This document shows positions 36,187 to 45,943 of a DNA stretch of 64,000 nt, in pieces. Where the stretch lies: assembly GCA_004208945.1 (NCBI GenBank), contig SGPE01000024.1:186001-250000 (forward strand). Direction: 5' to 3'. The position numbers and the translations under genes are program-made. The notes below the pieces were generated by a model. It saw only the letters and a list, made by a program, of their open reading frames with translations. It had not been told where the DNA came from and did not search any database. Every line of letters begins with the position of its first letter. The first letter of the stretch is position 1. Source of the DNA: Pseudoalteromonas sp. CO133X. Lineage in GTDB: Bacteria; Pseudomonadota; Gammaproteobacteria; Enterobacterales; Alteromonadaceae.

Positions 36187-37164
36187 ATGTCAGAGCAAAT
36201 TTCTCTCCAAGCCGAGGTTCCAATAGACCTTGGCGGTAAACGTCTAGACCAAGTATTGGCACAATTGTTCCCTGATTATTCTCGTTCACGTATAAAAACG
36301 TGGATTTTAGATGATAAAATAACCGTTAACGGTGAAATATTAAACACACCGCGTGAAAAACTACTCGGTGGCGAAACGGTGAGTGTCGAAACAACCATCG
36401 AAGCTCCGCGTGAGTACGAAGCACAAAATATCAAATTAAACATCGTTTATGAAGATGATGATATTTTAGTGATCAATAAACCAATGGGTTTAGTTGTTCA
36501 TCCTGGTGCGGGTAATCCTGATGGCACCGTATTGAATGCATTATTACACCATTATCCTGATATTATTAATGTGCCTCGTGCTGGTATTGTGCACCGTTTA
36601 GATAAAGACACCACAGGTTTAATGGTGGTAGCAAAGACAATTCCTGCGCAAACACATTTGGTATCTGCTTTACAAAAGCGTGAAAATTTCACCCGTGAAT
36701 ATGAAGCAATTTGTAATGGTTCAATGACAGCTGGTGGCATGGTTGAAAAACCAATTGGTCGTCATGCAACTAAACGAACTCATATGGCCGTGCATGAGAT
36801 GGGTAAACCCGCGGTTACTCACTATCGGGTTGCAGAAAAATTTAGAGCACATACACGCTTACGTTTACGCTTAGAAACCGGTCGTACTCACCAAATTCGT
36901 GTACACATGGCTTATTTGAATCACCCGCTAGTAGGCGATCAATTATACGGAGGCCGTCCACGTCCACCTAAAGGGGCAACGCCAGAACTGTTTCAAATGC
37001 TTCGTGAGTTTAAGCGCCAAGCATTGCATGCAGTTAAGCTGTCAATTGCTCACCCGATCACTGGCGAGATGATGACATGGCAGGCACCGATTCCTGATGA
37101 TATGGCTGCAATGACAGAAGCTTTACGCGCAGACACCAAAGCAAACCCAAATATCGAGTTTTAA
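36187..37164 (+). CDS. rluD: 23S rRNA pseudouridine(1911/1915/1917) synthase RluD
   Basis: A 325-aa pseudouridine synthase that modifies helix 69 of 23S rRNA. An N-terminal S4-like domain (LDQVLAQLFPDYSRSRIKTWI) precedes the catalytic domain with the aspartate motif GIVHRLDKDTTGLMVVAKT. Further family motifs are ETGRTHQIRVHMAYLNHPLVGD and RQALHAVKLSI. It is divergent from bamD and followed six bases later by pgeF, the same order as E. coli (bamD, rluD, yfiH, clpB). Confidence 0.97.
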   Translation: MSEQISLQAEVPIDLGGKRLDQVLAQLFPDYSRSRIKTWILDDKITVNGEILNTPREKLLGGETVSVETTIEAPREYEAQNIKLNIVYEDDDILVINKPMGLVVHPGAGNPDGTVLNALLHHYPDIINVPRAGIVHRLDKDTTGLMVVAKTIPAQTHLVSALQKRENFTREYEAICNGSMTAGGMVEKPIGRHATKRTHMAVHEMGKPAVTHYRVAEKFRAHTRLRLRLETGRTHQIRVHMAYLNHPLVGDQLYGGRPRPPKGATPELFQMLREFKRQALHAVKLSIAHPITGEMMTWQAPIPDDMAAMTEALRADTKANPNIEF

Positions 37165-37169
37165 GCGTT

Positions 37170-37892
37170 ATGATCACACCAGCATGGACTGCCCCAAAAA
37201 CAATTAGCGCACTGAGTACCATCCGCAAAGGCGGTGTTTCTGTTGCACCCTTTGATAGTTTTAATGTGGGGTTACATGTTGGTGATGATGAGCAAGCAGT
37301 GCTTGCAAATCGAGAGCTGCTAACAAATCAGTTGCCAAATCCTGCTGTGTGGTTAAATCAAATTCATAGCAGTGACGTCGTGGTGATTGATGAAGACAGT
37401 GACTTAAACCAAGTCCGCTCTGCTGACGCGCTCTACACCCGTTTAGCAAAACAGCCGCTTGCGATAATGACCGCGGATTGCTTACCTGTGTTACTTAGCT
37501 CAACCTCTGGTGATGAAATAGCCGCGATACATGGCGGCTGGCGAGGTTTAGCACAAGGCGTATTGGCCAATACGCTTACCCATTTTAAAGCCTTGCCAAA
37601 CGATATTATTGCTTGGTTTGGCCCTGCCATTGGCCCTTCAGAGTTTGAAGTAGGGCAAGAAGTAAAAGCGTGCTTTTGTGAGCTAAATGCTAACCATCAA
37701 CATGCATTTACGCCTAGAGGTGATAAATATTTAGCTGATATTTATTTACTTGCTCGCCAGCAATTAGCGCAATTAGGTGTGGTAAATATTTTCGGTGGCG
37801 AGTACTGTACTGTTAGTGATAAGTCACAGTTTTTCTCTTACCGCCGCGATGGCGAAACAGGGCGTATGGCAAGTTTGATCTGGCGCAATTAA
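37170..37892 (+). CDS. pgeF: Peptidoglycan editing factor PgeF (YfiH, laccase-domain family)
   Basis: A 240-aa member of the Cu-oxidase_4/YfiH family. The zinc-binding residues lie in NQIHSSDVV (His), MTADCLPVLL (Cys) and AAIHGGWRGLAQGV (His). An SEFEVGQEV segment and a C-terminal SYRRDGETGRMAS also match. E. coli YfiH was reported to remove L-Ala-containing mis-synthesised UDP-MurNAc-L-Ser; other members act as purine nucleoside phosphorylases (family knowledge). It is between rluD and clpB, in the conserved order. Confidence 0.92.
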   Translation: MITPAWTAPKTISALSTIRKGGVSVAPFDSFNVGLHVGDDEQAVLANRELLTNQLPNPAVWLNQIHSSDVVVIDEDSDLNQVRSADALYTRLAKQPLAIMTADCLPVLLSSTSGDEIAAIHGGWRGLAQGVLANTLTHFKALPNDIIAWFGPAIGPSEFEVGQEVKACFCELNANHQHAFTPRGDKYLADIYLLARQQLAQLGVVNIFGGEYCTVSDKSQFFSYRRDGETGRMASLIWRN

Positions 37893-37926
37893 TACCACTT
37901 TTTTGCGATTAAATTATCGTCTCTTA

Positions 37927-37955
37927 CTTGAACAAATCATTAAGCATACCCATTA
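37927..37955 (+). promoter_or_regulatory. Sigma-32 heat-shock promoter of clpB
   Basis: CTTGAA at 37927-37932 and ACCCATTA starting at 37948 with a 15-bp spacer match the sigma-32 consensus (CTTGAA, about 13-17 bp, CCCCATnT). It starts about 65 bp upstream of the clpB ATG. Confidence 0.75.
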
Positions 37956-37990
37956 ATTAAGCAATTAGATTTTTTAATAGGTAAACCCTC

Positions 37991-40567
37991 ATGCGTTTAG
38001 ATAGATTTACAAGTAAATTTCAATCTGCGCTTTCAGATGCGCAGTCATTAGCGCTTGGGCGCGATCATCAATTTATTGAGCCTGTACACTTGATGTATTC
38101 TTTGCTTCAGCAAAATGGCTCGAGTGTGCGTGCGCTGTTAGCTCAAGCAGGCGTGAGTGCTGATGAATTAAACACCAAGTTATCGCAAGAAATCGAGAAA
38201 CTATTTAAAGTTGAAGGTATTGGCGGCGATGTTCAACTATCAAATAACATGGTTTCGTTGATAAACCTGTGTGATAAATACGCGCAAAAACGTAAAGATA
38301 AATTTATCTCAAGTGAGCTATTTGTTCTTGCAGCATGCGAAGACAAAGGTCCACTAGGTGATATTTTTAAAGCACTTAATATTACTTCGAGTAAAATTGA
38401 AGCAGCAATCGAGGCTATTCGTGGTGGCCAAAAAGTGGATGACCCTAATGCTGAAGAAACTCGTCAGGCATTAAAAAAATTCACAATCGATCTCACTGAG
38501 CGCGCAGAGCAAGGCAAGCTAGACCCAGTGATTGGCCGCGATGATGAGATACGCCGCACGATTCAAGTATTACAACGTCGTACCAAAAATAACCCTGTAC
38601 TAATTGGTGAGCCAGGTGTGGGTAAAACGGCGATTGCCGAAGGCTTAGCGCAACGCATCATTAATGGTGAAGTGCCTGAGGGGCTAAAGAGCAAACGCGT
38701 TTTATCGCTCGATTTAGGTGCGTTGGTTGCCGGTGCTAAATACCGTGGTGAATTTGAAGAGCGTTTAAAATCAGTTTTGAATGAACTTGCCAAAGAAGAA
38801 GGCCAAGTCATCCTCTTTATTGATGAAATTCATACCATGGTAGGCGCTGGTAAAACAGATGGCGCAATGGATGCGGGGAATATGTTAAAGCCTGCACTTG
38901 CCCGTGGTGAGTTACATTGCGTGGGTGCCACAACACTTGATGAGTATCGTCAATACATCGAAAAAGATGCGGCACTTGAGCGTCGTTTCCAAAAGGTATT
39001 TGTTGATGAACCATCGGTTGAAGATACCATTGCAATTTTACGTGGTTTAAAAGAGCGTTATGAGCTGCATCACTCAGTTGATATTACCGATCCGGCCATC
39101 GTTGCTGCAGCGCAGTTATCACATCGTTACATTAGCGATCGTCAATTGCCTGATAAAGCGATTGACCTCATTGATGAAGCTGGCTCGTCGATTCGTTTGC
39201 AAATTGACTCAAAGCCAGAGTCTTTAGATAAGCTTGAGCGCCGTATTATCCAGTTGAAGTTGGAAGATAATGCCCTTGCTAAAGAAAAAGACGAAGCGAG
39301 CCAAAAACGCCGCACAGAAATGCAAGAACTGATCACTGAACTGGAAGCGCAATACCGCGAGCTAGACGAAGTGTGGAATGCCGAGAAAGCATCATTACAA
39401 GGCACGCAAGTGATTAAAGCTGAGCTTGAACAGGCGCGTCTTGATTTAGACGTGGCACGTCGTGCTAGTGACTTACAGCGCATGTCAGAACTTCAATATG
39501 GTCGTATTCCTGAACTTGAGCGTAAACTCGACCTTGCATCACAAGCGGAAATGCAAGAAATGAGCTTACTAAAAAACCAAGTTGGTGAAGATGAAATTGC
39601 GGAGATTTTATCGCGTTGGACAGGTATTCCTGTATCGAAAATGCTTCAAGGTGAGCGCGAAAAGTTACTGCAAATGGAAGATCAATTGCATCATAAAGTA
39701 ATTGGTCAAGATGAAGCGGTTGTGGCTGTGGCTAATGCCATTCGCCGTTCTCGCGCAGGGCTTGCTGATCCAAATCGTCCAATTGGTTCATTCTTATTTT
39801 TAGGCCCAACAGGGGTGGGTAAAACTGAGCTGACTAAAGCGTTGGCTAGTTTTATGTTTGATACTGAAGATGCCATGGTGCGCATCGATATGTCAGAGTT
39901 TATGGAAAAACACTCGGTTGCACGTTTAGTGGGTGCGCCTCCAGGCTATGTAGGTTATGAAGAGGGTGGCTATTTAACCGAAGCCGTGCGTCGTCGTCCG
40001 TATTCAGTTATTTTACTGGATGAGGTTGAAAAAGCGCACCCTGATGTATTTAACATCTTACTACAAGTTCTTGATGATGGCCGCTTAACGGATGGTCAGG
40101 GTCGCACCGTTGACTTTAAAAATACCGTTATAATTATGACCTCTAACTTAGGCTCGGACATTATCCAAGAGCAAGCAGGTTCAAATGACTATGCGACCTT
40201 AAAAGAGAAAGTGATGGGCGTTTTAGTGAGTCAGTTCCGTCCAGAGTTTATTAACCGTATTGATGAAACGGTGGTATTCCATCCACTTGCCAACGAGCAC
40301 ATTAAAGAAATCGCTGATATTCAGTTAAGTAAGCTTCGTGAGCGTTTAACTGAAAAAGGCTATCTTCTTGAAGTGACCGATGCTGCCCTAGAGGGCATTG
40401 CCGCAAGTGGCTTTGATCCGGTTTATGGGGCAAGGCCTTTAAAACGCGCTATTCAACATACCATTGAAAACCCGTTGGCGCAGCGCTTATTAGCTGGAGA
40501 TTATCAGCCAGGTGCCATTATTCATATTGATGCCGATGAAAATGGATTGGTTTTTTCTAATCGCTAA
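37991..40567 (+). CDS. clpB: ATP-dependent disaggregase ClpB
   Basis: Hsp100 chaperone of 858 aa (E. coli 857) that rescues aggregated proteins with DnaK. Domains in order: N-domain (1-140), AAA-1 with Walker [10 protein letters not shown] and Walker [12 protein letters not shown], a coiled-coil middle domain (about 400-525, rich in Glu, Lys and Leu), and AAA-2 with [14 protein letters not shown]. Sensor and arginine-finger regions, as in [10 protein letters not shown], are intact. Both pore loops (KYRGEFEER, and GYVGYEEGG) are present. A heat-shock promoter precedes it and a terminator follows it. Confidence 0.98.
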   Translation: MRLDRFTSKFQSALSDAQSLALGRDHQFIEPVHLMYSLLQQNGSSVRALLAQAGVSADELNTKLSQEIEKLFKVEGIGGDVQLSNNMVSLINLCDKYAQKRKDKFISSELFVLAACEDKGPLGDIFKALNITSSKIEAAIEAIRGGQKVDDPNAEETRQALKKFTIDLTERAEQGKLDPVIGRDDEIRRTIQVLQRRTKNNPVLIGEPGVGKTAIAEGLAQRIINGEVPEGLKSKRVLSLDLGALVAGAKYRGEFEERLKSVLNELAKEEGQVILFIDEIHTMVGAGKTDGAMDAGNMLKPALARGELHCVGATTLDEYRQYIEKDAALERRFQKVFVDEPSVEDTIAILRGLKERYELHHSVDITDPAIVAAAQLSHRYISDRQLPDKAIDLIDEAGSSIRLQIDSKPESLDKLERRIIQLKLEDNALAKEKDEASQKRRTEMQELITELEAQYRELDEVWNAEKASLQGTQVIKAELEQARLDLDVARRASDLQRMSELQYGRIPELERKLDLASQAEMQEMSLLKNQVGEDEIAEILSRWTGIPVSKMLQGEREKLLQMEDQLHHKVIGQDEAVVAVANAIRRSRAGLADPNRPIGSFLFLGPTGVGKTELTKALASFMFDTEDAMVRIDMSEFMEKHSVARLVGAPPGYVGYEEGGYLTEAVRRRPYSVILLDEVEKAHPDVFNILLQVLDDGRLTDGQGRTVDFKNTVIIMTSNLGSDIIQEQAGSNDYATLKEKVMGVLVSQFRPEFINRIDETVVFHPLANEHIKEIADIQLSKLRERLTEKGYLLEVTDAALEGIAASGFDPVYGARPLKRAIQHTIENPLAQRLLAGDYQPGAIIHIDADENGLVFSNR

Positions 40568-40580
40568 ATTAACCGCATAT

Positions 40581-40615
40581 AAAAAAGCCGCATCAATTGA
40601 TGCGGCTTTGTTTTT
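40581..40615. terminator. Bidirectional terminator between clpB and the Aer-like gene
   Basis: AAAAAAGCCGCATCA-ATT-GATGCGGCTTTGTTTTT. Stem of about 11 bp with a T-run; serves both converging genes. Confidence 0.9.
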
Positions 40616-40626
40616 ATTAACATATT

Positions 40627-42174
40627 TTATACTTTAAAAGTTAACAGCATATCGTTCACTTTGCGTGAGCCCTCAACGAGGCCCGCAGCATCTTTTGCTA
40701 CGTTGTAGCTTAGCTTTAAGTTTTCTTCGCTGTGTCCTTTGATACTGTCTACATTTGTACGAATATCAACACTGACTACTTGTTGCTCTTCCGCAGCAGT
40801 TGAAATCTCTGTTGCAAGGCTAGAGATCTCATCAATTTGCGCAAAAATACTAGCAAGCTCGGTTTGTGTATGTGTAGTTGTGCTTACACAGCTATCAGCT
40901 TGCTCTTTAGTTGATTGCATTACTTTTGACCAACTGAATAAAGTATCTTGAATTTCTTTGATTGAGCTGTGAATTTGTGACGTCGCATTTTGAGTACGAG
41001 ATGAAAGAGCTCGTACCTCATCGGCTACCACAGCAAAGCCGCGACCATGCTCGCCAGCACGGGCGGCTTCAATAGCTGCATTAAGTGCTAATAAGTTGGT
41101 TTGCTCTGCAATACCTTCAATTTCACTCATAACTTGGCCGATTTTATCCGCCTCACTGGCTAGGGAGTTAGCCGTGGTTGCAGCTTGTTCAACTTGGTTT
41201 GCAAGTGCAGACACCATGCTGCTGTTATCTTCTATATGTAGCTTAATGTCGTTACAGCTTTGATAAGTCGTATTTACTTTCTCTGCTGTGTGGTGTGTAT
41301 TTGCAGATATTTCACCAATGGTTGCACTCATTTGCGTCATTGCTGTTGCAATATCACCTAGGCGTTGACCTTGGGCTGCAATTCCTTGCTCAGTTAATGA
41401 AGATTGCCTATCTAAGTTTGTAGCAATATCTTTAAATGAATAGGTCGAATCTTTAATACGGCCAAGAACCGTACGCAGTTTTGCTGCTAACATTTGCTGA
41501 TTATAGGCCGCAACACTAAATGGATGAGCGCCTGAATACACATAACGAGACACAGAGTCAAACTCAGCACGCTGTTTTTTAAGCTCTGTAGGGGTCACTA
41601 TTAGCTCGTCATAATTAAGAGCAACAAGAAGTGCTGCAACCATAAAAGTGCTCGCCGCGATGACTGCTGATGTCAACAAACCAAGCGCAACAATAGCCAC
41701 AGCCGCGATAACAACAGAAGTGAGTTGTCGCAATGAGATATTTTCACGAAAAGATGAAATAGATTTACCATTATTTATTTTTTCGTATAGTGCCATGGCT
41801 CGTGTTTTGAGCTCTTCTGATGGTTTTGTACGCACTGATTGATAGCCAACTAATTGCCTGTGTTCATAAATAGGGGTTACGAATGCATCAACCCAATAAT
41901 ATCGACCATCTTTACAGCGGTTTTTCACCATGCCTCGCCATGAGTGACCTTGTTTGAGTTTTTCCCACATCTCCTTAAATGCAGCTTTTGGCATATCTGG
42001 GTGCCTAACCATATTGTGATTTTTACCTAGCAGCTCTTCCTCGCTATAGCCTGCGATGGTGCAAAACTCTTTGTTTACGTAGGTGATTACTCCACGTAAA
42101 TCGGTTGTTGAGACTAGCTCTTGATGTTCAGAGTAGATTACTTCCTGATTGATTGTTTCTTGACCACGACGCAT
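40627..42174 (-). CDS. aer: PAS-domain methyl-accepting chemotaxis protein (Aer-like)
   Basis: A 515-aa energy or redox taxis receptor. The N-terminal PAS domain (about 15-115) has the Aer pattern [31 protein letters not shown] and a YYWVDAF segment; Aer binds FAD here (family knowledge). It has two closely spaced hydrophobic segments (about 150-190), with no periplasmic sensor. The methyl-accepting domain shows the hairpin motif [20 protein letters not shown] and [10 protein letters not shown] second receptor of a different, periplasm-sensing class is at the right end of the window. The start ATG lies at 42172-42174; upstream is an FNR-like site. Confidence 0.9.
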   Translation of the reverse strand: MRRGQETINQEVIYSEHQELVSTTDLRGVITYVNKEFCTIAGYSEEELLGKNHNMVRHPDMPKAAFKEMWEKLKQGHSWRGMVKNRCKDGRYYWVDAFVTPIYEHRQLVGYQSVRTKPSEELKTRAMALYEKINNGKSISSFRENISLRQLTSVVIAAVAIVALGLLTSAVIAASTFMVAALLVALNYDELIVTPTELKKQRAEFDSVSRYVYSGAHPFSVAAYNQQMLAAKLRTVLGRIKDSTYSFKDIATNLDRQSSLTEQGIAAQGQRLGDIATAMTQMSATIGEISANTHHTAEKVNTTYQSCNDIKLHIEDNSSMVSALANQVEQAATTANSLASEADKIGQVMSEIEGIAEQTNLLALNAAIEAARAGEHGRGFAVVADEVRALSSRTQNATSQIHSSIKEIQDTLFSWSKVMQSTKEQADSCVSTTTHTQTELASIFAQIDEISSLATEISTAAEEQQVVSVDIRTNVDSIKGHSEENLKLSYNVAKDAAGLVEGSRKVNDMLLTFKV

Positions 42175-42592
42175 TTTAGTCCTTGAAATGTACTTTTTTA
42201 CTATGTGCGGATTATAGTCTCAGAAAAATGTAAGGGAAGAGTAACCATGTTAATTAAGTGAAACTTTGAATTATTTCATATAAATATTGATCTAGAACAA
42301 TGTCTTGTCTGAAAACATGTGTTTATGGCTTAACCAAAAGGTCGTAATTGAAATAAATTTTATTGGCATGAGGTCTCATTATTGATTAGCGAAATAATTT
42401 CGCATCAATGAAGTGCTATCAAAGCAATTGTATTATAGTTATCTGAATGGCAAGATGATGACTAAGTGATGGAGTTGTCAGGGTATCGACATTAATTACA
42501 GTTGCATGGATAGATTCTAATTTTTCTCTTGAGAATTTATATTCTGCCCCCATACACTTGGGATTAAAGCCACGTGGCTCGAGGAAGCATTT
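42175..42592. promoter_or_regulatory. 418-bp intergenic region between aer and gshA with FNR-like site and palindrome
   Basis: No credible coding frame. Two notable items: TTGAT-CTAG-AACAA at 42287-42300, 9 of 10 against the FNR consensus, about 115 bp ahead of the aer start; and a 29-bp imperfect palindrome, 42381-42409 (ATTGAT, GCGAAAT and their complements), nearer gshA. The ribosome-binding site of gshA, GAGGAAG, is at 42581-42587. Confidence 0.45.
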
Positions 42593-44170
42593 TTGATAAA
42601 ACATGATTTAAACAAAACGCTACAAGCGTTATCGGCACACTATCCAACCGCAATTAATGGGATTAAACGTGGCATCGAGCGAGAAGCATTAAGAATTAAA
42701 CCTAACGGTGTTATTTCAAAGAAGGGGCACCCGCAAGGAGTAGGGTGCGCACTGACCAATGATCATATAACTACAGATTTTTCAGAATCTTTATTAGAGT
42801 TTATTACGCCAGTTAGTACCTCACCTGAGCAAACATTAGCGCAGCTTAAAGATTTACAGAAGTTTACTTTGTCTCAAATGGGTGACGAATTGTTATGGCC
42901 TATTAGTATGCCATGCTTTATTGATAACCAAGATGACATTGTGCTGGCGCAATTTGGTGACTCAAATATTGGTCGCATGAAAACACTCTACCGTGAAGGG
43001 CTTAAAAATCGTTATGGTAGTATGATGCAAGCTATTGCAGGTGTGCACTTCAATATTTCGTTCCCTGACACGTTATGGCAGGGGCTACATGAGCTAAGTG
43101 ATAGCACAAAGGACTTAGCAGATTTTATATCAGACGGTTACCTAGGTTTAATTCGTAATTTTAAACGTGAACTTTGGTTAATTAGCTATTTATTTGGTGC
43201 TTCCCCTGCGTTATGTCATTCTTTTCTTCAAGGGCGTCAAACTGAGCTGCCATTTAAAAAGTTAGGTAAAGGTACACTTTACTTAGAGGTTGGCACTGCT
43301 TTACGTCTTGGTGATTTAGGTTATACGAACAGTGCGCAATCTTCTTTACGTGTGATGTACAACTCGTTAGATGAATACGTTGCTGGTTTAAAAGAAGCCA
43401 TTAATACACCATCAAATATTTATAATCATATTGATGATTACACCAGTGAAGCACCAAAACAGCTGAATAAAAACATTCTCCAAATTGAAAATGAATTCTA
43501 TTCACCGATTAGGCCTAAACGAAATGCTGCCAGTGGAGAAACCCCTACGGATGCTTTGCTACGAGGCGGAATTGAATACATTGAAGTACGTGCCTTAGAT
43601 GTCAATCCATTTAGTGAAACGGGTATCGATTTACAACAGATGCGCTTTTTAGATGTATTTTTAACTTATTGCTTGTTAAGTGACTCACCTAAGATGGACT
43701 GGCAAGAGCAAAGCCTCAGTACTAAAAACCTTGATGCTGTTGTAAACGAAGGGCGTAGTCCTGATTTGCAACTGACAAAACAAGGCGAGCAAGTTAGCTT
43801 GACGGCATGGGCAATGTCAATATTTGATAAGCTAAAGCCAGTGGCGCAATATATGGATGCTGCCTATGGCGTAAGTTATTACAGTGAAACAGTCGCAACG
43901 CTTGCGACCTGGGTCAGTGAGCCAAATAAAACATTCTCAGGGCGATATATTGATATATTAGCAAACACTAACCAAGATAATGGTGAGTTTGCATTAACAC
44001 TTGCACAGCAATATAAGCAAAACCACCAAGCCGCTGATTATCAATTTTATGATGACGCTTTTTTAACAGAGCAAGCATCTAAGTCGGTAGTAAAAGAGCG
44101 CGATGTAAAAGCTGAAGATGATGTGTCTTTCACTGCATTTTTAGATGATTACTTTGCAAAGGCGAAGTAA
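42593..44170 (+). CDS. gshA: Glutamate-cysteine ligase
   Basis: First enzyme of glutathione synthesis, 525 aa against 518 in E. coli, proteobacterial type I. Recognisable blocks are GIKRGIEREALRIKPNG, the ITTDFSESLLEFITP segment with active-site acidic residues, GVHFNISFPD and RNFKRELWLISYLFGASPALC. The C-terminal YIEVRALDVNPFSETG is also typical. The start is a TTG with GAGGAAG five bases upstream; the near ATG at 42602 is out of frame. E. coli gshA also uses a TTG start, which supports this choice. A minus-oriented terminator hairpin follows the gene. Confidence 0.95.
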   Translation: MIKHDLNKTLQALSAHYPTAINGIKRGIEREALRIKPNGVISKKGHPQGVGCALTNDHITTDFSESLLEFITPVSTSPEQTLAQLKDLQKFTLSQMGDELLWPISMPCFIDNQDDIVLAQFGDSNIGRMKTLYREGLKNRYGSMMQAIAGVHFNISFPDTLWQGLHELSDSTKDLADFISDGYLGLIRNFKRELWLISYLFGASPALCHSFLQGRQTELPFKKLGKGTLYLEVGTALRLGDLGYTNSAQSSLRVMYNSLDEYVAGLKEAINTPSNIYNHIDDYTSEAPKQLNKNILQIENEFYSPIRPKRNAASGETPTDALLRGGIEYIEVRALDVNPFSETGIDLQQMRFLDVFLTYCLLSDSPKMDWQEQSLSTKNLDAVVNEGRSPDLQLTKQGEQVSLTAWAMSIFDKLKPVAQYMDAAYGVSYYSETVATLATWVSEPNKTFSGRYIDILANTNQDNGEFALTLAQQYKQNHQAADYQFYDDAFLTEQASKSVVKERDVKAEDDVSFTAFLDDYFAKAK

Positions 44171-44184
44171 TACATTTTAGGCAT

Positions 44185-44212
44185 AAAAAAACGCAGCCTA
44201 GGGAGGCTGCGT
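44185..44212 (-). terminator. Hairpin after gshA with its T-run on the minus strand
   Basis: ACGCAGCC-TAGGGA-GGCTGCGT with a run of A on the left only. As a terminator it reads leftward (T-run on the minus strand), although no leftward gene ends here. It may still serve gshA weakly. Confidence 0.55.
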
Positions 44213-44306
44213 CAAAGATTCTTCAGGGATGAAACAATGCTATACTACTGCATTCATAAGTTCAGACTGACCAACTAAGAAAAAGTTCAGCGAGATACAT
44301 AAAAAA

Positions 44307-44915
44307 ATGAAAAAAAGTATAATTATTTTATCGCTGGCCGCAGCTTTGGCTGGTTGTGCTACAGCTCCTCCTGAGCAACCTCATGATATTTGTAAAATTT
44401 TCGAAGAAAAACCAGATTGGTACTATGATGCTCGCGATGCTCAAGACAAGTGGGGCTCGCCAAAACATGTATTAATGAGCATGATGTATCAAGAAAGTTC
44501 GTTTCGTCATGATGCAACGCCGCCTATGGAATACTTTCTGTGGATCATCCCAATTGGACGTGTAAGTTCAGCTTATGGTTACTCACAAGCAAAAACCCCT
44601 ACATGGTCAGACTATATTCGTGAAACCGGTAACAGCGGTGCAGATAGAGATGATTTCGATGATGCCATCGATTTTATGGCGTGGTTTGTTTACAAAACAC
44701 ATAAAGTAAATGGTGTTTCTAAGTGGGATGCTTACGCACAGTACCTTAATTATCATGAAGGGTGGGGTGGTTATAAACGTGGTACGTATAAAAAGAAAAA
44801 ATGGTTGATGAGTGTGGCAAATAAAGTTAAGCATCGAGCAAGTCGTTATGGTGCACAACTTAGAAAATGCGAAGATGAGTTGGATAAAAACTGGTTTGAG
44901 CGCTTGTTTAGTTAG
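44307..44915 (+). CDS. Transglycosylase SLT-domain-like lipoprotein
   Basis: A 202-aa lipoprotein with lipobox LAGC (Cys17). The following domain resembles the lysozyme-like SLT fold: HVLMSMMYQESSFRHDATPP carries the candidate catalytic glutamate (Glu63), SAYGYSQAKTPTWSDY matches the A-x-G-x-x-Q motif, and YLNYHEGWGGYKRGTY resembles the late Y-N-x-G part. Function as a peptidoglycan lytic transglycosylase is likely but the family is divergent, and a structural or cell-wall-binding role is possible. A lysine-rich C-terminus ends the protein. It stands alone between gshA and the convergent mscS. Confidence 0.78.
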   Translation: MKKSIIILSLAAALAGCATAPPEQPHDICKIFEEKPDWYYDARDAQDKWGSPKHVLMSMMYQESSFRHDATPPMEYFLWIIPIGRVSSAYGYSQAKTPTWSDYIRETGNSGADRDDFDDAIDFMAWFVYKTHKVNGVSKWDAYAQYLNYHEGWGGYKRGTYKKKKWLMSVANKVKHRASRYGAQLRKCEDELDKNWFERLFS

Positions 44916-44928
44916 CACTTATTTAATT

Positions 44929-44956
44929 AAAAAACCCACAACAATGTGGGTTTTTT
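44929..44956. terminator. Bidirectional terminator between SLT lipoprotein and mscS
   Basis: AAAAAACCCACA-ACAA-TGTGGGTTTTTT, perfectly symmetric. Confidence 0.9.
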
Positions 44957-44965
44957 AATGATAAA

Positions 44966-45805
44966 TTATTTGCCAGGAAATTGGTGAATGTGTACATCCC
45001 GTTGCGGAAACGGAATGGTGATATCCGCTGCATCAAAAGCAATTTTTACTTTTTCATATAAGCCAAAATACACCGGCCAGTAATTCTCTGAATCAACCCA
45101 TGCCCATACCAGCATACCAATATGACTATCGCCATGTTGACTAACATGTACCACCGGCTTTTTCGCTTCTTGATCTTTTAGCACTAATTCATAGTCATTC
45201 AACACACCCATAAGCACTTCTCGCGCCTTATGGACATCATCGCCATAACTAATACCAAACTCTATATCAACACGGCGTGTAGGCTCTGCAAATTTGTTTT
45301 TTACACAGCCATTTGATAAAGCGCCATTTGGAATGATTATTTTTTCATTATCATAAGTAAGTAGCACAGTGACAAAAATTTGAATCTCAACAACTTTCCC
45401 CATATAACCTTGTGCTTCAATAACATCACCGACTTTAAACGGTTTAAAGAATAAAATCAGAACACCACCTGCAAAATTAGCTAAACTACCTTGCAGTGCC
45501 ATGCCAACGGCTAAGCCTGCAGCACCTAACATAGCGATGAATGAGGTGGTTTCGATGCCAATCATAGAGGCAACAGAAATCAGCAAGAGTATTTTTAAAA
45601 TGACTGAAATAAATGACACCAAAAAGTGTGTGAGCCCTGCTTCAAATTTTACTCTGTTCATTGATTTTTCGGCCATGTTGGCGATGCGGCCAATCAACCA
45701 CCACCCTATAACCAAGACTAAAATAGCTAAAATAAATTTTGGCCCATATAACATGAGTAATTCGATAGCTTGGTTATATACTTTTTCGATTGAAATATCG
45801 TCCAT
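44966..45805 (-). CDS. mscS: Small-conductance mechanosensitive channel MscS
   Basis: A 279-aa channel (E. coli MscS 286) that opens on membrane stretch to release solutes in hypo-osmotic shock. Three transmembrane helices are seen; the pore helix TM3 carries the Gly/Ala pattern AAGLAVGMALQGSLANFAGG. The beta domain (FKVGDVIEAQGYMGKVVEI) and C-terminal region with FPQRDVHI follow. Length and motif order fit MscS rather than the larger MscK/MscM forms. The start is the ATG at 45803-45805. It has a bidirectional terminator at its end. Confidence 0.94.
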   Translation of the reverse strand: MDDISIEKVYNQAIELLMLYGPKFILAILVLVIGWWLIGRIANMAEKSMNRVKFEAGLTHFLVSFISVILKILLLISVASMIGIETTSFIAMLGAAGLAVGMALQGSLANFAGGVLILFFKPFKVGDVIEAQGYMGKVVEIQIFVTVLLTYDNEKIIIPNGALSNGCVKNKFAEPTRRVDIEFGISYGDDVHKAREVLMGVLNDYELVLKDQEAKKPVVHVSQHGDSHIGMLVWAWVDSENYWPVYFGLYEKVKIAFDAADITIPFPQRDVHIHQFPGK

Positions 45806-45914
45806 TATTGCTCCATGTAAATAAACTTAATCGGACCAATACTAGACGAATTAATATGAAAGTGTGCTCTTTAGCACAAAAATGTGAAACTTCAGAGGCG
45901 GTAATATACGTAAT

Positions 45915-45942
45915 AAAAAAGGAGTAGCAAGCTACTCCTTTT
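45915..45942. terminator. Terminator after the CorC/HlyC-type gene
   Basis: AAAAAGGAGTAGC-AA-GCTACTCCTTTT hairpin directly beyond the leftward stop at 45944. Confidence 0.85.
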
Positions 45943-45943
45943 C

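Noticed and set aside
42419..42604. 61-codon leftward frame upstream of gshA
   Set aside because: It overlaps the gshA start antisense, has no ribosome-binding site and no recognisable product.
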